Positions 1 through 9,926 of a stretch of 64,000 nt of DNA are shown here, piece after piece. Below the pieces are notes generated by a model. It was not told where the DNA came from, made no database searches, and saw nothing but the letters and a program-made list of their open reading frames with translations. Origin of the DNA: Panicum virgatum (lineage: Eukaryota; Streptophyta; Magnoliopsida; Poales; Poaceae); the NCBI RefSeq assembly GCF_016808335.1, contig NC_053143.1, positions 5,799,398 to 5,863,397 of the forward strand, given 5' to 3'. The position numbers were made by a program, and so were the translations under genes. Each line of letters opens with the position of its first letter. The stretch's first letter is position 1.

Positions 1-2
1 CC

Positions 3-2277
3 CCTTCTCAGCGTCGTAGCAGTGTTGCTTCCACAGAGCACCCTAATTTGGGTGCCGACAGGCCGAGGGACCCCATTGACGACATCACCGTTAGGACCCA
101 ATGTGAGCTTCTAGTTCTTTATGGGAAAAAGCTCAAAGTTTGTGCTGAGGGTTATGTGGAAGTCCAAGAAGAGGGCGGGACAATACATTGCCAGCCGATT
201 CCTGAAGGATTCGCCAGAGTCTTTGTTGACCGAATTACTGAAGAACGCTGGGAAGACATGGACCTCCCGATCCCTATAGGTCCTGAAGAAACAGAACTAC
301 AACATGCCGTACACACATGGATCGCGTGGCCAAAGCGCGACATAAGATTGGTGCAAGCAGCCACAGATTCTGCTCGGTGCTCAAGGCAAAGATCACCAAT
401 GCTAGATGACAGGAATCCTAGTGTTGGCCCACCTTCTCCACCGCCTGCACGGGACCCCAGCATGGATCCGCCATCACCAGCCGCACAGGATCCGCCATCA
501 CCAGCCGCACAAAGCGAGCCAATTCCGGCATCATCACCAGCCGCACAACAGAATCAGAGTCAGCGACAGAAGGCATACACGGTACCTTCGGTCCAACCAT
601 CTCATAAGCAGCAAAGAAAGAAGAAAGCGAAGGCTACAGAAGAGGAAGAGGCAGAAGAATCGTTTCAAACCTTCTTGCTAAAGCGCAAGCTACTGAGGGA
701 GGCTGCGAACAAGAAGCCGGAAATAGATCCGGTTGCAAAGGCACACTTCATTAAACACTTCATTAAAGATCCCACCAAGGAGAAAGAAAGGGAGTCGGAT
801 TATGATCGTCAGATCAGAAAGTGCTACAGCAACCCCAAGAATCGGCGGCTTAATGCAAAGACCGTTCCCCAGCTCGGAGAGCAGTCCAAACAATCGATCC
901 CTCCGTTGATAGTGCCGCGTGAAGAATGTCCCGATGAATCAAGAGATCCATTGACCATGGCTGGGATGATATTGCAAACTGATCTAACAAGGGCTCAATT
1001 GCTTGGGGAGGCCCTACAGAATGCACGCGGCAAGAAAAAGTTTGTACTTGGTGAACCTTTGATATGGCCAGAGTTGCTACCATTCCTACCAACGAGAATG
1101 GCCGAGTTACACAAATGGTATGCCGTGCAATCTAAAGCTAATGAATTAGAGATGTTCCCAGCTCGGATTAAAGATGAGCATTTCTGGCGGGGGGGAGATG
1201 ATGTATATATCGAGTTTGCAGCACTTTACGATTTATACCATCAAGATGCCCTTCACAAGTCCCTCATGAGTGTATGGTGCATGTAAGTATTGTCTCTCGT
1301 TTCATTATTTTTAGCCTTGTGTGTTGACTGATCCCCGTTTTTCTTGTGTCCCGTAGGTCAAAAATTCAAATTTGCCGAAAGAAGAACTTCCATAACGTCG
1401 GGTTCTTCGACCCCGATATTATACACGAGAAATCGTTAGCGCAAAATTCTAGAGACATAGTCAATGTTATATACAGGGGGTTGCGTAAAAATAGCATGTG
1501 TCCCTTCATTCTCTTGCCATACAACCATCAGTGAGTCGTTCTTTGTTAGCCTCTTTTTTTCAATCCCTTCATATTAATAATACTATTTAATAACTATTAT
1601 GATCAACATTAATTGGTTATGCGTATGTATATGCACAGCTTTCATTGGATATTGCTTTGTATTCGGATTGAGGAGCACAAGGTCTTGGTGTACGACTCGT
1701 TAAGGCAAGATATATCAAAGTACCAAGATATCATCGAAGTGGTAAATACTGCATGGAGTCGCTACCTCCACAAACACATAGGCTTGCCCATAGGTGAAAT
1801 CGAGCCTCTTCATTGGGTGACTGATTTTCCGGTATGAATATACTCTCACTACTAATGTCATTCGCAATAAACATCAGAAAAATTCTATATCGTAACCCAC
1901 ATTTGTCCATAGTGTTGGAGACAGGGCCAAGGAAACAACTTATGTGGATACTACGTATGCGAGTGGATCAACTCTTTTGCAAGTGAAAAAGGGCAAATGA
2001 CAGTGGAGGCATTCAATGTACGTGAGCACAATCACATCTGCTCATTATTTTAATTCATTATTTTTTATTCTCATGTTTTTATCGAAAAATGTGACAGCGT
2101 TGGTGGATGAAAGAAGAACTCATTGAAATCGCTCGGATCAGGGCAATTCAAGAAGCTATATGCGGATTTCTACTCGATGAAGTCATAAATCCTAAGGGCG
2201 AATTTCATGGCGATCTCCGTCTAAGCGTCGCCCAAGAAGATCCGACGACGAGAAAGTTGATACGTTACTATAGTTGA
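3..2277 (+). CDS. CACTA-associated protein with C-terminal Ulp1-like cysteine protease domain (partial, spliced)
   Basis: Reading frame is open from the window edge, so the start lies upstream. Exons inferred from GT/AG signals and domain continuity are 3-1282, 1357-1530, 1639-1831, 1913-2017 and 2098-2277 (stop TGA). The N-terminal half is low-complexity (proline/alanine/serine repeats near residues 140-170, then Lys/Glu-rich). The C-terminal part is a Ulp1/C48 peptidase fold: the His motif FHWILL opens exon 3, an Asp lies in VYDSL, and Gln and Cys lie in RQGQGNNLCGYY in exon 4, giving the full His-Asp-Gln-Cys set. In CACTA and Mutator elements such proteases are captured deSUMOylase-like domains of uncertain role. 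No stop or frameshift is seen in the joined exons. Exon joins are inferred by eye. Confidence 0.75.
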
Positions 2278-2489
2278 TGTGCTTAATAATTTGCAATATC
2301 TCATGTACTTTTGAACTCCTAAGTGTTCCATACATGACAAATATATATATATATAAATAATGTTAGTGTAATATGCTGTTCTAATAATACTGTGCAATGC
2401 AAATAGTACGACTATGCAGTCACATACGGTAGAAATACGCATAGCCATACGTATAAAAACGAAAAGAAAAGAAACATAAAGAAGAAAAA

Positions 2490-2728
2490 ACATTTAGTGC
2501 CGGCTAGTTATATCAGCCGGCACTAACGTTGCAGTGAGGAGTCGGGCGGGGTCGGGCACGTTAGTGCCGGCTGGTATTTCGGACCGGCACTAACACGCGC
2601 GCGTTAGTGCCGGTCAGAGTGGCCGGCACTAACGTCTGTCACGTTAGTGCCGGCCATTTAGTGCCGGCCACAGGGACCGGCACTAATACGCCCTGTGACC
2701 GGCACTAATAAGCCATTCTCCAACAGTG
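2490..2728. repeat. CACTA subterminal repeat region and terminus
   Basis: Ten copies of ttagtgccgg or its complement ccggcactaa in both orientations within 240 bp, forming many potential hairpins, ending at the terminal tccaacagtg (2719-2728). These are typical transposase-binding subterminal repeats of CACTA elements. Confidence 0.85.
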
Positions 2729-4440
2729 GAGAGATCATGGTGTGGACGCAAGCAGCGGTCATGGTGACCTTCACCAGAGAGAGTCCGGCACTTAAGTTTA
2801 CGTATCAACTCAGTTACGTATGTGAACCACACAAGATCTTCTCTCACTAATTGTACCATCAACTCAGTTACGTTAACATCTGCTGCGTCCAAGAAAAACA
2901 TAAACATGTTCTTATAATGTCCGCCTCTCCCTCTCCCTCTCCCTCATTTGCCCCACACATACTTATATTTATCCATCTTCTTTTCTCCATTGTCCTCTCC
3001 ATCCCCCGTTTCCTCTCTTTTCACTCTCACTCACCCTTTCACCCCTCTCTCTCAGTTGCTAGCATAGAGGCACGCGCGACATGTAACTGTTTTTTTATTA
3101 GAAAAAATCCATAAAATAGACATCCTTATTAGCCTCTTCTTTTGTCCTAGTAAAAATACCTAATATAAATTGAAATTATCAGCTGGTTTCTCCTTTTTTT
3201 GGTTCCAAAAAAGCTAGTTTCTCCTAGCCTGTTCCAAGTATTGTTTAACACGAATTCAGACATATAAACTACATGTTGACATTTTGAAGGTCTAACCGGC
3301 AAGTTTTGTGATCGAGGTAGTACCAAAATTTAGGGCCAGTTTTGTAGGGCTCCAGCTCTGGCACCTTTTGTGGAGCTAAAGATATTTTGAAAAACATTTA
3401 TAAAAAACAGCTCCACTAGTAGTTTCGTTATATAAGTTTGCGAGAAAAGAGTCTTGAGAAGCCATGTTTTCGCAGCTCTGACTCTTCAGTAGAAAATGGC
3501 TCTGATTCCTCTGTGCTTTCTTTTTTTTGAGAAACACAATACAGATGTAGACGCTCACAAACACGTGCGCACGCTCATCCCTATGAATACACACACCCAA
3601 CCCTATTCCTATGAGCACCTCTGAGAGACTGAGCCGGCAACCAATAGATCCTTAGTATGTTATGTTATAAATTAGTGGTGCCTTTTATATTTGACTATAA
3701 AATATAAATATATATTAATTGCTCCGTGCACCTGATCAACCCCGTCACCACGAGATCGAGGTCTTCTGTGTACAACCCTCCCTCCCTGCTTGGAATGGAA
3801 GATCAGGGGGAATTAATGAGAAGGCAAGGGGATCAAAGACACGATTATTATTAGAAGCTTCCCTTGCTTCATCTTGCAAGCAAGCCGAGTTTGAAAATGG
3901 TTCGAAGCACACCTAGCTAGAAAGTAGAAACACGTACAGGTTTTATTTATATCGTACGCAATGTATCTGATATAATCTATTATCTTATTATTTGGCCAAC
4001 AAACGGAGCCTCCACGTTCGCTCTCAAGTCCTAGAAATTCTCACGTTAATCAGAAAAAAATAAAAATTACCCACCACTGCTATTACGATAAAAATTAGCC
4101 TAAAATACCTGTGTGCCTAATTAAAAATCACCCACCAATACTATTATAAAAATTAAATATAAAATATCATTTAGCGTTGTATCAGTTACAAACCTATACT
4201 ATTAATAAAAACTAAAGCTAACAATAATCAATCAAAATAAAAAGAAAATAAGAATAATTATATGCATAATATTATTAAAACTCAACAAATCAAATTGTTA
4301 TTATAGGTCGATCATATTTGAATTGTTTTAACCAACAATAAGACATAATTTACAAAAATGAACAAGGTGATGTATGGTAACAAATAGTATAATCTTTAAA
4401 AAATAGTAAGGATATAACAATATGCAAATTTTTGAATTTT
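2729..4440. other. Intergenic AT-rich DNA, no gene seen
   Basis: No convincing coding sequence. It begins with a sequence containing two copies of atcaactcagttacgt (about 2804 and 2859), then a CT-rich stretch (2920-3060). A dispersed repeat lies at 3437-3640 (listed separately). From about 3960 the sequence is very AT-rich and probably belongs to the non-autonomous Helitron whose 3' end is at 4478. Confidence 0.5.
3437..3640 (-). repeat. Dispersed grass repeat, inverted relative to a copy at 46528-46650
   Basis: The segment around 3440-3520 and 3590-3635 matches the reverse complement of 46528-46650 nearly base for base. It carries an extra ~65 bp that begins with a T-run and holds gagaaacacaatacagatg. 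The T-run followed by a conserved body suggests a retroposed or MITE-like repeat on the minus strand. The exact family is not identified. Confidence 0.55.
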
Positions 4441-4478
4441 TAATACTAGCCGCACAAATGCGCGGGCCATACGCCTAG
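4190..4478 (+). mobile_element. Non-autonomous Helitron, 3' terminus
   Basis: An AT-rich stretch ends in a GC-rich hairpin-forming segment (gccgcacaaatgcgcgggc, 4449-4467), followed shortly by CTAG at 4475-4478 and a T at 4479. This is the layout of a Helitron 3' end (subterminal hairpin, CTRR, insertion 5' to T). The 5' end is not resolved; ctatactattaat near 4190 resembles the start of grass Helitrons, but an upstream boundary near 3975 is equally possible. No RepHel coding sequence is present. Confidence 0.5.
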
Positions 4479-4722
4479 TTGCACAAAATTCAGTTGTCAA
4501 CCTTCAATCCAAGAACAATGGAAAGGATACATATAGAAATGCCCGACGTACTCGCGTGTACATCCCATATGTCATGCTACGTGGAGCATGCATGGTGTAT
4601 CAATTGTTCTTGCAACTCCAAGTTATTCATATATAAACTTATTCATTTGTGCTAGTTTATATTTTTTTCACGTCTCGTTGGTCAACTACGTACGTTCAGC
4701 TGGACCGAGCTCATGCATGGAA

Positions 4723-5409
4723 TCATGGGCAGAAGACGACGTTGTAATTGGTGCCGCCGGGGCAAGTGTAGGTGCTGGTGTCGTCGTCCTTGGGGTAGCT
4801 GTAGGCGTCCGGGCACAGCCCCTTGAAGAACCTGGAGTAGTCCGTCGGCCCGCAGCTGTTGGCCGCCGAGCCGGTGCAGCAGTACTCGTCGGTCTTAAAC
4901 ACGGTGCACGGGTTGTCGCAGCCGCCGGGGGCCCGCAGCGCGGCGGGGCACTGCGCCGTGACATCGGCGTCGCACCGTGGCCCGCCCTTGGGGCACCCGG
5001 AGCCGCCGCCGGCGGGCAGGAAGTCCATGGGCACGTTGAAGCCGTCCACCAGGGAGATGTCGATGAAGTCCTGCCCTTGGAACTGGTTCAGCCCGAACTC
5101 GGCCAGCGTGTTGGGCGGCTGCCCGTACTGCGTGCACCGCAGCACGCCGCCGCAGTCCCCCGTCTGGCACCGCCCGTTGCCGCTGCCGTCGAAGGAGCAG
5201 CCCGTGCGCGCCCACACGCGGCCGCCCGTTGTCCCCGCCGGCACGTCGATGCTCCACGTCTGCCCGTTGTCCAGCTGCTTCCCGCCGCCCGGCACAGCCG
5301 CCGCCCACACGGTGTACGGGCAGTTGTTGCTCACGGTGAAGGTGGCCGCGTCGGCAGCGGCCGCGAGGAGGACGACGACGACGAGCGGGAGGAGGTGGAC
5401 GGAAGCCAT
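4723..5409 (-). CDS. Thaumatin-like protein (PR-5 / osmotin family)
   Basis: A 228-residue secreted defence-type protein. The Met at 5409 is preferred over an upstream in-frame Met (5442) because it directly precedes a hydrophobic signal peptide ending in AAADA, with mature protein from ATFTVSNNC. The mature part has exactly 16 cysteines, the family's eight-disulphide set, and the thaumatin signature ([16 protein letters not shown]). The acidic-cleft residues of the REDDD type appear present (Arg in VWART, Glu in LAEFGL, Asp in [12 protein letters not shown], Asp in CDAD). Length fits full-size PR-5 proteins such as zeamatin. The gene is intronless and GC-rich. PR-5 members bind fungal wall glucans or permeabilise hyphae and are often stress-induced; that role is inferred here. 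Confidence 0.95.
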   Translation of the reverse strand: MASVHLLPLVVVVLLAAAADAATFTVSNNCPYTVWAAAVPGGGKQLDNGQTWSIDVPAGTTGGRVWARTGCSFDGSGNGRCQTGDCGGVLRCTQYGQPPNTLAEFGLNQFQGQDFIDISLVDGFNVPMDFLPAGGGSGCPKGGPRCDADVTAQCPAALRAPGGCDNPCTVFKTDEYCCTGSAANSCGPTDYSRFFKGLCPDAYSYPKDDDTSTYTCPGGTNYNVVFCP

Positions 5410-5460
5410 TTCGTTCACTTTCTGGTAGAGATGCTGATGCACAGTGGAGGGAATGGGTGA

Positions 5461-5470
5461 GTATATATAG
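5461..5470 (-). promoter_or_regulatory. TATA box of the thaumatin-like gene
   Basis: Reads ctatatatac on the minus strand, about 52-61 bp upstream of the chosen ATG at 5409. That spacing leaves a short 5' UTR and supports the start choice. Confidence 0.7.
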
Positions 5471-5699
5471 CTGTGGAGGTGGTGTGGATGAACCGGAAGA
5501 ATTCAACAATTGCGTGCTGGAATTTTATTTCTGGCCGAGTTTTCCAATGCAAGCTTCCACGAGTTCGGCAGTGTCAGTTCCGGAGATGGCGGGCAGCTAA
5601 ACCTACTCAAAAGTGTATGCCGCGCGTTGTGATTAAATGTGATCTAGTGCACAATGACTCGAGATTTATACTGACCCTACGTTGTAAGGAAAATGGCCA

Positions 5700-6340
5700 T
5701 TTTAGGCCGTAATTGTGATTTTTATGATTGAGTGCCAACATGATCATTGCGGCTAATGAGTTTGTGTATGATCTAAGGTTCCAAGGATGAAGTACAAGAC
5801 CATAGCAAAGCTAGAAACAAAGAAAGAATTCAAAGAAATATCGAATTGGATGAGTGTAGCATGAAATGCTAGCACCGGTTAAACCGACGAGAGGAGGTTA
5901 CAAAGCGTAGGTGCATTGGTATGTGCTTTGGAAGATCAATGCCAAAAAAATTTCACCCATCACATCGAATCTTTGAATATGCATAAAACATTAAATGCAG
6001 TTGAAAAAAATAAATCATTACACAATTTAACTGTAAACAACGAGACGGATTTTTTAAGCCTAATTAGTCCATAATTAAATATTAATTACCAAATAACAAT
6101 GAAAATGCTACAGTACCAAAACTAAAAAAATTCGCGAATTGAACATGCCCTTAGCTGTACTAGTTGAACCGATGGTGTATCAAGAGACGTCGGTACATCA
6201 ATACTTGTGAGGAGAGAGACCACATGACCCGGTCAGACGATCAGAGTACCGTCCGTCGTCAGTGTCTGAGCGGTGGAAATGCATCCAACTGAATAACTAT
6301 CGCTTTCCTATGAGTTATTTCCAGAATCGAGGTTAGTTAT
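5700..6340. repeat. Degenerate copia LTR-like fragment interrupted by a MITE
   Basis: Contains accggttaaaccgacg (about 5874) and gttgaaccgatggtg (about 6164), motifs like those in the Sirevirus LTRs of this window, in a sequence starting tgtgatttttatgattgag. Between them, about 5940-6155, lies a non-autonomous DNA-transposon sequence with ttcacccatcacatcgaatc and taagcctaattagtcc, familiar from grass MITEs. Boundaries are approximate. 6340-7100 has no recognised gene. Confidence 0.4.
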
Positions 6341-7145
6341 TCGCTGTGGCAAAAAATCAAATAAATAGTTGAAAACAAATGTTGTTCTTAGTTTGCAACT
6401 ACCAAGTAGTGGTAGTAGTAGTAGTGGATGATAAGTCTTTGGATTTAAATTATCTGTGCGGTTACCACAAAATAGAAAAGAAGATCTATTCGCCGAAGTT
6501 TCTTCGTTGGTTCACCATATGTTTCTGCTGACAGAGTCACGGTTACGTAACGGAGCACTAATCTTCTTCTGGAAGAAGAAGAAAAAAAAAGAGTTGGAAA
6601 AATGATTAGTAGGACAAGGCTGCTTAAGTACGTGCTTGGTAAGTTAGTGTAATGTGGCGGGCTTTGTTGTCTTGTCACGGCGTGTTGAACGGACAACAAG
6701 TGAAGAATCTGAATGGCAAAGGTGCATCCGGCGTACGTGCGGCGGTTCCCTTCCAAGACGGTGACGATGATGGAATAGGATGGGGTGTAGTGGAGTGGAG
6801 CCGTGGAGACTGTAGAGATGGAACGGGAGAACCGGCGCCAAGTCGCCAACCAATAGAGGCGGCTGGCAGAAACCAGATGGGCCTCATGAAACTAGGGCCT
6901 GGCTCATGGCCGCCGTGGCCTTCAGATGAAGCAACGAACGGTCCATCACGGGCTGATGCTTCCAGCCAGCTAGCAGGCGCACGGCACAGCCAACAATTGA
7001 GGATCCAAGGGCATATATGCCAACCCCGGCCGGTTAGAAAAAATACAAGGTCTAGACAGACCACACGTGGCACCAGTAAAAGTGCCACTTACAACTAATT
7101 ACATTTCTGCAACAAGTTATGACGGAACGACCCAATGACCCAGGC

Positions 7146-8142
7146 TTAGGCCAAGGAGGTCAGCGACCTAGACACCAACTCCTGGAGCCTGGAAGCCCCA
7201 GCCGAACACCAAAGGCCCCCTTCCATACTAACAGACCTAAGAACATCCTGAACACTTGGCCTCTTCTTCTCAAAAACACAAGCATTACGATGTTTCCACA
7301 ACTCCCAAGCCACCGAGATTATTAAGGAATTAAGGCCCTTGCGAGCTTCTCTTGAAGCTGCAGCAGCAGTTTTCCTCCACCAGCTAGAAAAGCGGGCAGT
7401 CCAAGGCTGTGGCGCCAAGTGTATAACACACCTAGATGGTGCAGGATTATAGTCAAGACCTCGCGAGCAAAAACACACCCTATCAACATATGATTTATTG
7501 TTTCCTCCTCCTGATCACATAAAGGGCAAGCCTCCGGATGGGGTAGATTACTTCTGGCTAGGCGGTCAGCAGTCCAAACCCTGTTATGGAGCACCAACCA
7601 GATGAAGAACCTGCAGCGTGGTGGGGCCCAAGTTTTCCAAATTCTCTTCCATGGACCGAACTTGATGGATCCCAAAAAGAAAGCCTCATAAGCAAACTTG
7701 CTGTTGTAGGAACCAAGCTGTGTTAGCTTCCACTTGTAGTGATCAGCCACATTTTGTTGTAGAACAACACCATCCACCATATCCCACATGAGGAGGTAAT
7801 CGACCAACACTTCTACAGTAAGGGCTCCCTTGATGTCATGAACCCAACTCCTATTTTGCAGGGCCTGAGCTACAGACCTACTATTAATAGTTCGCTTTGG
7901 GACTGTTTTAAATAGGTTAGGGGCTATCTCGGCCAAAGTGTGTCCATCCAGCCACCTATCCTTCCAGAACAGAATTTCCTCCCCATTTCCAACTATAGCA
8001 TCTACTGCCACATCAAAGAGGGCCTTTGCTTCTAGAGGAACTTCAACAAGAAGACCAGCCCAAGGTCTATCTGGGTTTGTTTTTTGTTCCCACAACCAGC
8101 GGATTCTTAGCGTCCAGCCAAAAAGTTCAAGATTGTGAACCC
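7146..8142 (-). pseudogene. LINE-A ORF2, 3' part (zf-RVT domain and C-terminus)
   Basis: The C-terminal third of an L1-type LINE ORF2, separated from the rest by the Sirevirus at 8143-21416. From the insertion inward it reads NLELFGWTLRIRWLW, a typical post-RT motif, then the reverse-transcriptase zinc-binding domain with CPLCDQEEETINHMLIGC (CxxC...H...C). The family's terminal motif LIISVAWELWKHRNACVF follows, with a stop at 7146-7148. A frameshift near 7330-7450 separates the zinc-binding part from the C-terminus, so it is non-functional. The LINE 3' end lies below 7146; no clear poly(T) marks it. Confidence 0.85.
8138..8142. repeat. Target-site duplication, left (aaccc)
   Basis: aaccc lies directly before the TG of the left LTR and is repeated exactly at 21417-21421 after the CA of the right LTR. 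Confidence 0.9.
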
Positions 8143-8588
8143 TGAAGTGCATCTAGGCCGATAGATGTAAATGGTAAGTTTCGGTGATTAATGACAACCA
8201 TATGTGACTAACGTATGTTTTGAAGGAAAAATTATTGTTTAATTTAGTCTCATATGAAATGTGAAAAGAGACCCCTCAATTCGGAACAATCATGCGTGCC
8301 AAGAACTCAATTTCAAAGATTAAGGACCTTTCTAGTCTCAAGTGTCACAAGGAGATGAAGGACACTTGATTTAGATAGGATTTATAGTTTTTAGTTCTTG
8401 ACTGTACTATTAAGAGGGGTTCATGAGTTAGTAGCTTGATCAAAATTGAGTTGGCCTTAGAAATCTTGCACACTCGCTCAAAAACAACTCAAGATGGTCA
8501 ATAGAAGTTAACACAACACTTGGAAGAAGAAACAATTGAAGTTACATTGAAATCCAAGTCAATTCAGCTGAAAACCAGAAAAAACAGC

Positions 8589-9040
8589 AGCACCGGTTGA
8601 ACCGGTGCCCTAGTGTCAGAGCATCTGATGCTTGGCGGAAGGACCGATGCCCTGTCGGTCTATCTTCTCTGGATGAAGGCAGAAGTCAAGTCTATCACCG
8701 GTTGAACCGATGGTCAAAAAAGTAAGCACCGGTGCAATGGAAGTTCTTTGTTCCAGAGAGCATGTTTTGGTGGACTTCAACTTCTCTTCAGCACCGGTTG
8801 AACTGACGCTTCGGAATCAAAGCACCGGTGCATTGAACGTCCTATGTTCCAGAGAGCTTGTTTAATTGATCAGTAAACCTCTTCAGCACCGGTTGAACCG
8901 ATGCCCCTACGGAGCATGCACCGGTGCATTGAAGCAAGCCTGTACACTGTGTCAGAACCCCAACGGCTACAATTTGGACACAGAGAGACCGGTTGAACCG
9001 ACGCCTCAAAACTGACACCCATCGGTTCTTCCGATGCTCA
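8589..9040. promoter_or_regulatory. Palindrome array in LTR U3
   Basis: About nine variants of caccggttgaaccg / caccggtgcattg; one, at about 8590, is the perfect palindrome caccggttgaaccggtg. Conserved palindromes in LTRs are a known Sirevirus trait; a regulatory role is inferred. The array is repeated in the right LTR and related motifs occur at 16080-16460. Confidence 0.6.
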
Positions 9041-9088
9041 CGGATTTTCTGCAGTGGACTTCCAACGGCTATGTAACTCCTTCCACTC

Positions 9089-9095
9089 TATATAA
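9089..9095 (+). promoter_or_regulatory. TATA box of left LTR
   Basis: tatataa within ctctatataagggcac; the same sequence occurs at the matching place in the right LTR (about 20628). Confidence 0.7.
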
Positions 9096-9880
9096 GGGCA
9101 CCCCATGGCTCATTTCACTTGCCTTTGACACCCTGAATACTTGAGGCCACCCAAGAGAAGAAGAGAAAGTGCTTTGAGCAAATAAGAGAAGATCTAGCAT
9201 TTTGTTTGTGCTCCAACCTTGAAGAATCCATCCTTTGCAAGTGTAGCAACTGTGCTTGAGCTAGGGCCAACTGAGTGTAGGTCAAGTGAAGGCTTAGGAG
9301 CTTGTTACTCTTGGTGTTTGACGGCACCTAGCCGGTCTTGGTGATCGGGAGGTTCTTGGTGAGCTCTTGGTGTTTGTGGGAGCCCCAAGACAAGAAGATT
9401 GTACACGGTGTGAAGCTCGCTGTTCCGGAGATGGAGAAAGAGCATTCTTAGTGATCACTTGCTCCTTGGTGAAGCAAGGGAGCTATACCCTTGTGTGGGT
9501 GCTCCAACGTGGATTAGGGGGGAGCGTCAACTCCTCGATACCACAGGAAAAATCCGGTTGTCTCGTGTCTCTTACTTTTATTTCAAGCAATTAAATCCTT
9601 TTGTTGTTACTCTTGTCTTTGATTGCTTGTAGTTTGACTAGGACAACTTGCATGGTAGTGTGATCGTTTGCTTAGGTTTTGTTCTTGCTAGTGTGATATC
9701 CTTTAAGCAATATGATCATGATAGTGTGGTTACCTACCTAAGGACCTTGTGCTAGTATGCTCTAGTGACTAGGTTTCAAATTTATAGATTGGGCAATACT
9801 AGTTTAGGTTAAGGACTAGTTAGAAATTTGAAAAAGTCCCAATTCAACCCCCCCCCTTCTTGGGCCACGATCCTTACAAT

Positions 9881-9898
9881 TGGTATCAGAGCCAGGGC
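9881..9898 (+). other. Primer-binding site (initiator Met tRNA)
   Basis: tggtatcagagccagg starts two bases after the LTR end and is the standard copia PBS complementary to the 3' end of tRNA-iMet. Confidence 0.9.
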
Positions 9899-9926
9899 TC
9901 TCTTTTTAGGCTTAAAATCCTAGAGT

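Larger units (their letters stand above)
1..2728 (+). mobile_element. CACTA (En/Spm-type) transposon, 3' half
   Basis: The right-hand part of a CACTA DNA transposon whose 5' part lies outside the window. It holds the downstream exons of a transposon gene with a Ulp1-like protease, then a non-coding zone (2490-2728) with ten copies of the ttagtgccgg motif, five in each orientation. It ends in tctccaacagtg at 2728, the reverse complement of a CACTG-type terminus. Subterminal repeats of this kind are the transposase-binding zone in the superfamily. The 3-bp target duplication cannot be tested because the other end is missing. Confidence 0.85.
8143..9878 (+). repeat. Sirevirus left LTR
   Basis: 1736 bp, starts tgaagtgcat and ends ccttaca. 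The U3 part holds a series of caccggttgaaccg-type palindromes between about 8589 and 9040, and a TATA box at 9089-9095 (ctctatataagg). Near-identical to 19682-21416, with a longer C-run near its 3' end. Confidence 0.95.

Noticed and set aside
4588..5460. 290-codon plus-strand frame over the thaumatin-like gene
   Set aside because: Antisense shadow of a GC-rich coding region; low-complexity translation and no domain, while the minus strand has a complete 16-Cys PR-5 protein.
8589..9040. Repeated caccggttgaaccg motifs as a CRISPR-like array
   Set aside because: Irregular spacing, variable repeats, inside an LTR of a plant retrotransposon; present identically in the second LTR.
9115..9594. Short frames in the LTRs (also at 20654-21172)
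   Set aside because: Same frames recur in both LTRs and carry no known domain; LTR R/U5 sequence.
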